Source: JBDTMT01 sp033764095 (GTDB lineage Bacteria; Desulfobacterota; Binatia; HRBIN30; CADEER01). From it: DNA of 9,436 nucleotides. The stretch covers positions 1-9,436 of the forward strand of contig JANRJF010000001.1 in assembly GCA_033764095.1 (NCBI GenBank), read 5' to 3'. Shown here in pieces: positions 1 to 5,281 of the stretch. A program made the translations under genes and the position numbers. The notes beneath the pieces are model-generated. The model had not been told where the DNA came from and made no database searches. It saw only the letters and a program-made list of their open reading frames with translations. The first letter of the stretch is position 1. The number at the start of each line of letters is the position of its first letter.

Positions 1-82
1 TCGTCGCCGGCGCCTCGATGGCGTCGTGCGCGCGCCGCTTGTTCTTCTTGGTGGTCGACGTGCGTCGCTTGGGAACGGGCAT
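1..82 (-). CDS. rpmF: 50S ribosomal protein L32, N-terminal part (cut by left edge)
   Basis: L32 is a small, basic protein of the large ribosomal subunit. The reverse strand reads MPVPKRRTSTTKKNKRRAHD and then AIEAPAT before the edge, matching the usual L32 opening (PVPKRRTS... followed by RRAHD). Only the first 27 codons are visible; the family is usually about 55-65 residues, so more than half lies outside. The ATG at 80-82 is preceded by a strong GAGGAG ribosome-binding site. The gene sits 59 bases after the YceD/DUF177 gene on the same strand, the conserved yceD-rpmF arrangement that confirms the call despite the short length. An 8-bp perfect stem-loop lies just upstream of the ribosome-binding site. 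Identification is firm; the zinc-binding or non-zinc type cannot be told because the C-terminus is missing. Confidence 0.93.
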   Translation of the reverse strand, partial: MPVPKRRTSTTKKNKRRAHDAIEAPAT

Positions 83-97
83 GGTCAGCTCCTCTGA

Positions 98-116
98 GGC
101 GACGCGCGGCGTCGCC
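98..116 (-). promoter_or_regulatory. Stem-loop in the yceD-rpmF gap, just before the rpmF ribosome-binding site
   Basis: Arms GGCGACGC (98-105) and GCGTCGCC (109-116) are perfect reverse complements separated by three bases, so the transcript can form a compact 8-bp hairpin. It ends about 15 bases before the rpmF start, directly upstream of the GAGGAG site. There is no T-run, so it is not a typical intrinsic terminator. It could tune rpmF translation, stabilise a processed mRNA end, or be a chance product of high GC. The structure is seen directly; any function is inferred. Confidence 0.4.
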
Positions 117-141
117 GGAATGGACAGGGTTAGCGCGAGCC

Positions 142-675
142 CTACTCGCGCCGCAACGTACGCAGCACCGCCAGCCGCGGGTCGCCCATGGCGGCCGGAC
201 AGCCGCAGGGGCCCTGGTTGAGATCGGCACCGCAGCGGCCACACAGGCCGCGGCAGTCCTCACGGCACAACGGCAGGGTCGGCAGGTCGAGCAGCAGGCG
301 CTCGCGCAGCAGCGGCGAGATGTCCACCTCGTCGCCCTCGTACCAGACCAGGTCGTCGCCGCCGTCGTCGAGATCCTCCTCCGCCCAGCGGCCGGCGCGC
401 GGCACCATCACCACCTCGAAGGTCGGGGCGTGACGGAACTCGAAGCGCTCCAGGCAGCGGGCGCATGCACCGGCGACACGACTCTCCATGGTGGCGGTGA
501 AGAACAGTTCCGGGCCGGAGCGATAGTAGCGGAGGTGGACGTTGGCCGGCCCGACGAACTCGTAGTCGTGCACCGGGCCGTGCGCGAGCAACGGGTTCAG
601 CTCGCTGGTCGGCTCGTCGTAGACGAGCTCCTTGGGCGTTTCCTCGATGTCGCGAAGTCGAATGCGCACGGCCAC
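142..675 (-). CDS. yceD: YceD/DUF177 family protein (cysteine-rich, rpmF partner)
   Basis: This 177-residue protein belongs to the YceD (DUF177) family, which is almost always encoded beside rpmF and has been linked to 23S rRNA processing or large-subunit biogenesis in some bacteria and plastids; its biochemistry is poorly defined. Visible hallmarks are a central CARC motif (C71, C74), an acidic stretch around 99-118, and a C-terminal cysteine cluster with C137, C141, C145, C148 and then CGC at 157-159, including the family signature GLCGRCGADLN. The cysteines could bind zinc. The chosen start is a GTG at 673-675; no strong ribosome-binding site is seen, a second GTG two codons later is equally possible, and an in-frame stop at 703-705 rules out a much longer form. 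The lpxD stop is 49 bases upstream, consistent with co-transcription. Confidence 0.9.
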   Translation of the reverse strand: MAVRIRLRDIEETPKELVYDEPTSELNPLLAHGPVHDYEFVGPANVHLRYYRSGPELFFTATMESRVAGACARCLERFEFRHAPTFEVVMVPRAGRWAEEDLDDGGDDLVWYEGDEVDISPLLRERLLLDLPTLPLCREDCRGLCGRCGADLNQGPCGCPAAMGDPRLAVLRTLRRE

Positions 676-724
676 ATACCGGAACGGGAGATGCCGGGGA
701 CGCTAGCGAAGGGGGTGCGCCGAA

Positions 725-1747
725 TCAAGGTTGGCCGCCGCCCTCGAGGCCCACCCTGCGCTCCAGACGGCGCACCCGCCTGAACAGCTCGGGCAGGCGC
801 ATGGTGGCGGCGGCCATGCGGCGCCAGAGACCGATCTCGACCGCCGGATAGCCGCCGACGATCGCCCCCGCCTCGACGTCGTTCGGCACCCCGCTCTGCG
901 CCGCCACCTGTGCCCCGTCGCCGATTGTGAGGTGACCGGCGGTCCCCACCTGCCCGCCCATGCGGACCCATTGGCCGATTCGGGTGCTGCCCGAGAGGCC
1001 GGTCTGCGCCGCCACCACGCTGTACGAGCCGATCTCACAACCGTGCGCGACCATGACCAGGTTGTCGAGCTTGACCCCGCGACGCAGCACGGTCGAGCCG
1101 ACCATGGCGCGATCGACGGTGGTGTTGGCTCCGACTTCGACCTCGTCCTCCAGCACCACGTCGCCGCCCTGCAGCAAGCGCTTGAGGCGGCCATCGGCCG
1201 GCGCGTAGCCGAAGCCGTCCGAGCCGATCACCGCGCCGGCGTGCAGCACCACCTCGGCGCCGAGCCGCACGCGCTCGCGCACCGTCACATGCGCATGCAG
1301 CGTGCAGCGCTCGCCGATCGCGACGTCGTCGTAGACCACCACGTGCGGCGCGACGCGCGTGCCGGCCCCGATCCGCACCCGTTCACCGATCACGCTGTAG
1401 GCGCCGATCGAGACGTCCGGCGCGAGCCGCGCGGTCGCCGCCACCTGAGCGGTCGGGTGCACGCCGGCGGGCCACGCCAGCGGCACGTGGAAGTGCTCGA
1501 CGGCGCGCGCAAAGGCCAGGTACGGCTCCGGCGTGCGCAGCGAGGGCAGCATGGTCTGCGGCGCGTCCGGCGCCAGGATCACCGCCGCGGCGCGGCAGCC
1601 GTCGAGGAAGCGCAGGTAGCGCGGGTTGGCGACGAAGGTGAGATCGCCGGGACCGGCGCTCTCGATCGGCGCGCAGCGGGTCACCTCCACCGCCCCGTCC
1701 CCGTGCAACTCGCAGCCCAACAGCGCCGCCAGATCCGCCGTGCGCAT
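725..1747 (-). CDS. lpxD: UDP-3-O-(3-hydroxyacyl)glucosamine N-acyltransferase
   Basis: LpxD catalyses the third step of lipid A synthesis, moving a 3-hydroxyacyl chain from acyl carrier protein to the 2-amino group of UDP-3-O-acyl-glucosamine on the cytoplasmic side. The 340-residue length is normal. The N-terminal uridine-binding domain spans about 1-95, with typical GDLTFVANPRYL (34-45). A left-handed beta-helix of hexapeptide repeats covers about 100-300, including IGSDGFGYAP (174-183). The catalytic histidine is expected at H235 in NLVMVAHGCEIG. The C-terminal helix carries the common RLPEL motif (317-321). The ATG at 1745-1747 follows a good GGGAGGA site. The gene heads the lpxD-yceD-rpmF run and is not beside lpxA, fabZ or bamA here, so it may be a stand-alone or second copy. 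It diverges from hisG across 155 bases. Confidence 0.96.
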   Translation of the reverse strand: MRTADLAALLGCELHGDGAVEVTRCAPIESAGPGDLTFVANPRYLRFLDGCRAAAVILAPDAPQTMLPSLRTPEPYLAFARAVEHFHVPLAWPAGVHPTAQVAATARLAPDVSIGAYSVIGERVRIGAGTRVAPHVVVYDDVAIGERCTLHAHVTVRERVRLGAEVVLHAGAVIGSDGFGYAPADGRLKRLLQGGDVVLEDEVEVGANTTVDRAMVGSTVLRRGVKLDNLVMVAHGCEIGSYSVVAAQTGLSGSTRIGQWVRMGGQVGTAGHLTIGDGAQVAAQSGVPNDVEAGAIVGGYPAVEIGLWRRMAAATMRLPELFRRVRRLERRVGLEGGGQP

Positions 1748-1785
1748 GGCTCGTTCCTCCCTCGCGCGCGTTCCTTATCGGCGCC

Positions 1786-1799
1786 TGCCGGCACCGGCA
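1786..1799. promoter_or_regulatory. Short dyad upstream of lpxD
   Basis: TGCCGG and CCGGCA flank a two-base centre in the lpxD/hisG divergent gap, 39 bases before the lpxD start. It could be a small operator or simply a GC-rich coincidence. No convincing -10/-35 pair was found for either gene in the 155-base gap: the best lpxD candidate, TTGCCG spaced 17 from TAAGGA, is weak and overlaps this dyad. Confidence 0.2.
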
Positions 1800-1860
1800 A
1801 CACGCTGCGTTGCTCCGGCCTGGGGCCTGTGGTAGCTGCGATCGACTCACGTCACTGCCC

Positions 1861-1881
1861 GCGTCGCGCTCCGCGCGACGC
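1861..1881 (+). promoter_or_regulatory. Perfect 9-bp stem-loop in the hisG leader
   Basis: Arms GCGTCGCGC (1861-1869) and GCGCGACGC (1873-1881) are exact reverse complements around a TCC loop, 21 bases before the hisG ATG. As RNA it is a very stable hairpin; as DNA it is a 21-bp palindrome that could bind a dimeric regulator. It lacks a following T-run, and I see no histidine-rich leader peptide upstream, so classical his attenuation is not supported. The structure is seen directly; the role is unknown. Confidence 0.45.
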
Positions 1882-1902
1882 CGTTACAGCGAGTCCGCCC
1901 CC

Positions 1903-2775
1903 ATGCCACAGCTCACTCTCGGCCTACCCAAAGGCAGCCTGGAAGCCACCACGTTGGAGCTCTTCCGCAAGTCCGGCTGGAAGATCTCCGGCGCCGACCG
2001 CAGCTACTTCCCGAGCGTCGACGACGACAGCCTGCGCTGCGTGCTGGCGCGCCCGCAGGAGATGTCGCGCTACATCGAAGACGGCGTGCTCGACGCCGGT
2101 ATCACCGGCAAGGACTGGACGCTGGAGAACGACTCGAAGGTTCACGTCGTCTGCGATTTCGTTTACTCGAAGGCCAGCATGCGCCCGACCCGCTGGGTGG
2201 TGGCGGTCCCGCAGGCCTCGCCGATCAACGAGATCAGCCACCTCGCCGGCAAGCGCATCGCCACCGAGATGGTCGGCTTCACGCGCCGCTACTTCGCCGA
2301 GCGCAACATCGACGTCGACGTCGAGTTCTCCTGGGGCGCCACCGAGGCCAAGGTGGTGCAGGGCCTGGTCGACGGCATCGTCGAGGTCACCGAGACCGGC
2401 AGCACGCTGCGCGCCAACGGCCTCAAGATCATCCACGAGCTCTGCCAGTCGAACCCGCAGCTGGTCGCCAACCTCGCCGCCTGGAACGATCCCTGGAAGC
2501 GCGAGAAGATCGAGCAGATCTCGCTGCTGCTGAACGGTGCCATGCAGGCCGAGGCCAAGGTCGGCCTGAAGATGAACGTACCGAAGGACAAGATCGACGC
2601 GATCATCCCGATGATCCCCAGCATCACCGCGCCGACCGTGTCGCCGCTCTACAAGACCGAGTGGTTCGCGGTGGAGACGGTGATCGCCGAGGCGACGGTG
2701 CGCGAGCTGATCCCGCAGCTGCTCAAGCACGGCGCCGTCGGCATCATCGAGTATCCGCTCAACAAGGTCATCTGA
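1903..2775 (+). CDS. hisG: ATP phosphoribosyltransferase, long form
   Basis: HisG condenses ATP with PRPP to form phosphoribosyl-ATP, the first committed and histidine-inhibited step of histidine synthesis in the cytoplasm. The 290-residue product starts MPQLTLGLPKGSL, as HisG proteins do. It carries the PRPP-binding region VEVTETGSTLRANG (160-173). From about residue 215 to 290 it has the regulatory C-terminal domain, which marks the long form that works without HisZ. The frame stays open upstream to a TTG at 1810, but the ATG at 1903 fits the family N-terminus; its ribosome-binding site is weak, and a strong hairpin lies just ahead. No other his gene is in the window. The downstream lipoprotein begins 11 bases after the stop, with its ribosome-binding site overlapping that stop, so the two are probably translated together. 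Confidence 0.96.
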   Translation: MPQLTLGLPKGSLEATTLELFRKSGWKISGADRSYFPSVDDDSLRCVLARPQEMSRYIEDGVLDAGITGKDWTLENDSKVHVVCDFVYSKASMRPTRWVVAVPQASPINEISHLAGKRIATEMVGFTRRYFAERNIDVDVEFSWGATEAKVVQGLVDGIVEVTETGSTLRANGLKIIHELCQSNPQLVANLAAWNDPWKREKIEQISLLLNGAMQAEAKVGLKMNVPKDKIDAIIPMIPSITAPTVSPLYKTEWFAVETVIAEATVRELIPQLLKHGAVGIIEYPLNKVI

Positions 2776-2786
2776 AGGAGCGCGCC

Positions 2787-3152
2787 ATGTCGCGAGTCGC
2801 CCTGCCCTGCCTCGCCGCCCTGCTCCTCGCCGGCGCCGTCGGCTGCAGCAAGCAGACCGTCGAGGAGCGTGCCCGCGAGCAGGCGGAGAAGATCCAGAAG
2901 GAGCTCGCCGACTACGACACCGCGGCGCTGGAGCAGAAGGTCGATCCGGCCGTGGTCTCCGAGGTGCAGACGCAGCTCACCGCCATCAAGGAATACCAGG
3001 GCGAGATCAACGGCCAGATCGACGGCGTGACCATCAACGCCATCCAGGCGTTCCAACGCACCGCCGGCCTGCACGACACCGGCGTGATCACCGACGAGAC
3101 GCGCACCAGGCTCGCCGCCGCCGCGCAGCAGGCGGGCACGACGAAGCAGTAG
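2787..3152 (+). CDS. Small lipoprotein with one peptidoglycan-binding domain
   Basis: A 121-residue protein with a lipoprotein signal peptide: a basic start, hydrophobic core and AVGC lipobox with the lipid-bearing cysteine at C20. Serine at the next position suggests outer-membrane sorting under the Escherichia coli rule, though that rule may not hold here. Residues 22-50 are charged and probably helical. Residues about 57-110 match a PG_binding_1 (PF01471-type) repeat, including the typical AIQAFQRTAGL and the TGVITDETRTRL end. No enzyme domain follows, so it may simply tether the outer membrane to the cell wall or modulate a wall enzyme. The ATG at 2787 has an AAGGAG site at 2775-2780 that starts inside the hisG stop. 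Fold assignment is good; the biological role is unknown. Confidence 0.85.
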   Translation: MSRVALPCLAALLLAGAVGCSKQTVEERAREQAEKIQKELADYDTAALEQKVDPAVVSEVQTQLTAIKEYQGEINGQIDGVTINAIQAFQRTAGLHDTGVITDETRTRLAAAAQQAGTTKQ

Positions 3153-3203
3153 CCGCGCCGCGCCGGCTGCGGTAAGCGTGCGGCGTCCAGACGGAGGTCG
3201 CCG

Positions 3204-4472
3204 ATGGCGCAAGTCCCCCCTGTCCCCCCTGCTGCGAACGGGGGAAGCCGCTACGCCGAGAGCGAGGCGCTGCTCGCTCGGGCGCGCGCCGTCGTGCCCG
3301 GCGGCGTCTACGGGCATCAGGCGCCGCGCATGGTGGTCGGCGGCGCGTATCCCTACTTCTTCGCGCGCGGCGAGGGCTGCCGCGTCTGGGACGTGGACGG
3401 CAACGCGTACATCGACCTGATGTGCTCGTATGGCCCGATCGTCATCGGCCATCGCCACCCGAAGGTCGAGGAAGCGGTGCGCCGCCAGCTCGACGACGGC
3501 GACTGCTTCAACGCCCCGAGCCGGCGCTGGGTGGAGCTCGCCGAGACGCTGGTGCGCATCACGCCGTTCGCCGACTGGGCCGCCTTCGCCAAGAACGGTT
3601 CGGACGTCTGCACCTGGGCGGTCAGCGTCGCGCGCGAGCACACCGGCCGCCGCAAGGTGATCAAGGCGGACGGCGCGTACCACGGCGCGCACGCCTGGTG
3701 CACGCCGGCGCCGGCCGGCGTCACCCCGGAGGACACCGCGCACGTGCTGTCGTTCCCCTACCACGACCTCGCCGCGCTCGCCGAGCTCGCCAGCGCGCAC
3801 CGCGGCGACGTCGCGGCGATCATGCTGTCGCCGTTCCGCCATGACGCCTTCCACGATCAGGAGCTGCCCGCCGAAGGCTTCCTCAGCGCGGTCCGCGCGC
3901 TGTGCGACGCCGAGGACATCGTCTTCATCCTCGACGACGTGCGCGCCGGCTTCCGCCTGGCGCTGGGTGGTTCCGGCGAGCGCTTCGGCGTGCAGCCCGA
4001 CCTCTCCTGCTACGCCAAGGCGCTCGCCAACGGCTACCCGCTCTCCGCCTGTGTCGGCCGCGACCATCTCAAGGCCGCCGCCGAGCGCGTCTATTTCACT
4101 GGCTCCTACTTCACCAGCGCGGTACCGATGGCCGCCGCGCTGGCCTGTCTGGCGGAGCTGGAGGCGACCGACGCGATCGCGCACATGGACGCGATGGGAC
4201 TGCGCCTGCAGCGCGGCCTCGAGCAGCAGGCGACCAGCCACTCCCTGCCGATCACCTACTCCGGTCCGCCGGCGATTCCGTTCATGTCGTTCGTCGGCGA
4301 CGTGAAGTTCGCCCGCAGCCGCGCCTTCGCCGCCGCCTGCGCGCTCGGCGGCGTCTACCTGACGCCGTATCACAACTGGTTCCTGTCGGCGGCGCACAGC
4401 GAGCGCGACATCGACCAGATCCTCGCCGTCACCGACGACGCCTTCACCGCCGTCCGCCACCAGGCCAGCTGA
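3204..4472 (+). CDS. Class-III PLP-dependent aminotransferase, glutamate-1-semialdehyde aminomutase-like
   Basis: A 422-residue fold-type-I PLP enzyme. It shows the class-III N-terminal pattern GCRVWDVDGNAYIDL (58-72), a phosphate-side motif KNGSD (130-134), YHGAHAW (159-165), the aspartate that should contact the pyridine nitrogen at D244 in LDDVRAGFR, and the Schiff-base lysine expected at K272 in CYAKALANGYPLSA. Length and layout resemble HemL, but genuine HemL has NSGTEA and DEV where this has KNGSDV and DDV, so a tetrapyrrole role is unlikely. The closest resemblance is to HemL-like aminotransferases that act on sugars or other semialdehyde-type substrates. The ATG at 3204 has a GGAGG site. 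The next codons include a duplicated VPP and C-tracts. An 8-base gap and overlapping ribosome-binding site tie it to the crotonase gene. Substrate unknown. Confidence 0.87.
   Translation: MAQVPPVPPAANGGSRYAESEALLARARAVVPGGVYGHQAPRMVVGGAYPYFFARGEGCRVWDVDGNAYIDLMCSYGPIVIGHRHPKVEEAVRRQLDDGDCFNAPSRRWVELAETLVRITPFADWAAFAKNGSDVCTWAVSVAREHTGRRKVIKADGAYHGAHAWCTPAPAGVTPEDTAHVLSFPYHDLAALAELASAHRGDVAAIMLSPFRHDAFHDQELPAEGFLSAVRALCDAEDIVFILDDVRAGFRLALGGSGERFGVQPDLSCYAKALANGYPLSACVGRDHLKAAAERVYFTGSYFTSAVPMAAALACLAELEATDAIAHMDAMGLRLQRGLEQQATSHSLPITYSGPPAIPFMSFVGDVKFARSRAFAAACALGGVYLTPYHNWFLSAAHSERDIDQILAVTDDAFTAVRHQAS
3214..3231 (+). repeat. Tandem 9-bp repeat with two C6 tracts at the start of the aminotransferase gene
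   Basis: TCCCCCCTG occurs twice back to back, four codons into the gene, encoding VPP-VPP. A G5 run at 3240-3244 could pair with the second C-tract in the mRNA. Gain or loss of a whole unit keeps the frame, but slippage of a single C would break it. Confidence 0.75.
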
Positions 4473-4480
4473 GGACCGCC

Positions 4481-5281
4481 ATGCCCGATCTGCTCTACGA
4501 CAAGCACGCTCACGTCGGGGTCATCACCCTCAACCGTCCCGAGCGGCTCAACGCCATCACTTTCGAAATGCTCGAGGCGCTGCGCGAGGCGCTGCTCGAC
4601 GCCGACCGCGACGACGCGGTGCGCGCCGTCATCCTGACCGGCGCCGGTCGCGGCTTCTGCAGCGGCCTCGATCTCAAGCAGGCGGCCGAGGGCAAGGGCA
4701 TCGGCGGCGCGCTGGCGCCGAACGGCAGCAGCGGTGCCGCGCACCTCGGCACCCGCGACCTGCCGACCATCGTTCTGCACGAGCTCGACACGCCGGTGCT
4801 GTGCGCGATCAACGGCGCCGCCGCCGGCTACGGGCTCGACCTCGCCCTCGGCTGCGACATGCGGCTGATGAGCGACAGCGCCAAGCTGCTGCCCGGATTC
4901 GCCAAGCGCGGCATCGTGCCGGAGAGCGGCGGCACCTGGTATCTGCCGCGCCTGGTCGGCTGGGCGAAGGCCTGTGAGATCGGCTTCATCGCCGACGACA
5001 TCGATGCGGCGCGCGCCCAGGCGCTCGGCCTGGTGAACGCGGTGGTGCCCAACGACGCGCTGCTCGACGAGGCGCATCGCTGGGCGGCAAAGATCGCCGC
5101 CAACGCGCCGCTGGCGGTGCGGGCGATGAAACGCCTCTACCGGCACGGGCTGAGCCAGGACTTCGACTCGCACTCGCACCACGTGCTGATGCAGCTGCTG
5201 CTGCTCTTCCGCTCGCAGGACTTCCAGGAGGGCATGCTCTCCTGGATGGAGAAGCGGCCGCCCAACTTCAGCGGTCGGTGA
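4481..5281 (+). CDS. Crotonase-fold acyl-CoA hydratase/isomerase
   Basis: A 266-residue member of the enoyl-CoA hydratase/isomerase superfamily, which acts on CoA thioesters in the cytoplasm. The first oxyanion-hole segment is GFCSGLDLK (58-66); the second is AINGAAAGYG (109-118). By motif alignment to rat mitochondrial enoyl-CoA hydratase, Glu144 corresponds to D120 and Glu164 to F140, so the classical hydratase pair is not kept. E148 in GIVPESGGTWYLPR sits where PaaG-type and enoyl-CoA isomerases carry their acidic residue, so isomerase or other chemistry is more likely than simple hydration. The C-terminus (EGMLSWMEKRPPNFSGR) is typical. The ATG at 4481 follows a GAGGA site overlapping the aminotransferase stop. 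Its last 14 bases overlap the end of the opposing lipoprotein gene. Family firm; substrate unknown. Confidence 0.9.
   Translation: MPDLLYDKHAHVGVITLNRPERLNAITFEMLEALREALLDADRDDAVRAVILTGAGRGFCSGLDLKQAAEGKGIGGALAPNGSSGAAHLGTRDLPTIVLHELDTPVLCAINGAAAGYGLDLALGCDMRLMSDSAKLLPGFAKRGIVPESGGTWYLPRLVGWAKACEIGFIADDIDAARAQALGLVNAVVPNDALLDEAHRWAAKIAANAPLAVRAMKRLYRHGLSQDFDSHSHHVLMQLLLLFRSQDFQEGMLSWMEKRPPNFSGR

Noticed and set aside
1810..1902. Extended hisG starting at the TTG at 1810
   Set aside because: The added 31 residues match no HisG N-terminus, and the ATG at 1903 gives the standard start.
731..2533. A 600-codon open frame on the plus strand
   Set aside because: It is antisense to lpxD and then out of frame over hisG; no domain is visible.
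3153..3203. Possible terminator after the small lipoprotein gene (AGCCG/CGGCT stem)
   Set aside because: The stem is only five base pairs with an eight-base loop and no T-run, so it would not terminate well; read-through into the aminotransferase gene is likely.
2649..4460. A 603-codon open frame on the minus strand
   Set aside because: Antisense to the end of hisG, the small lipoprotein and the aminotransferase, all well supported. Its composition (Arg, Gly, Ala, Val, His) is that of a frame shadow.
3204..4472. Calling the aminotransferase hemL
   Set aside because: Key HemL motifs (NSGTEA, DEV) are changed, and no tetrapyrrole genes are near, so the symbol would overstate the evidence.
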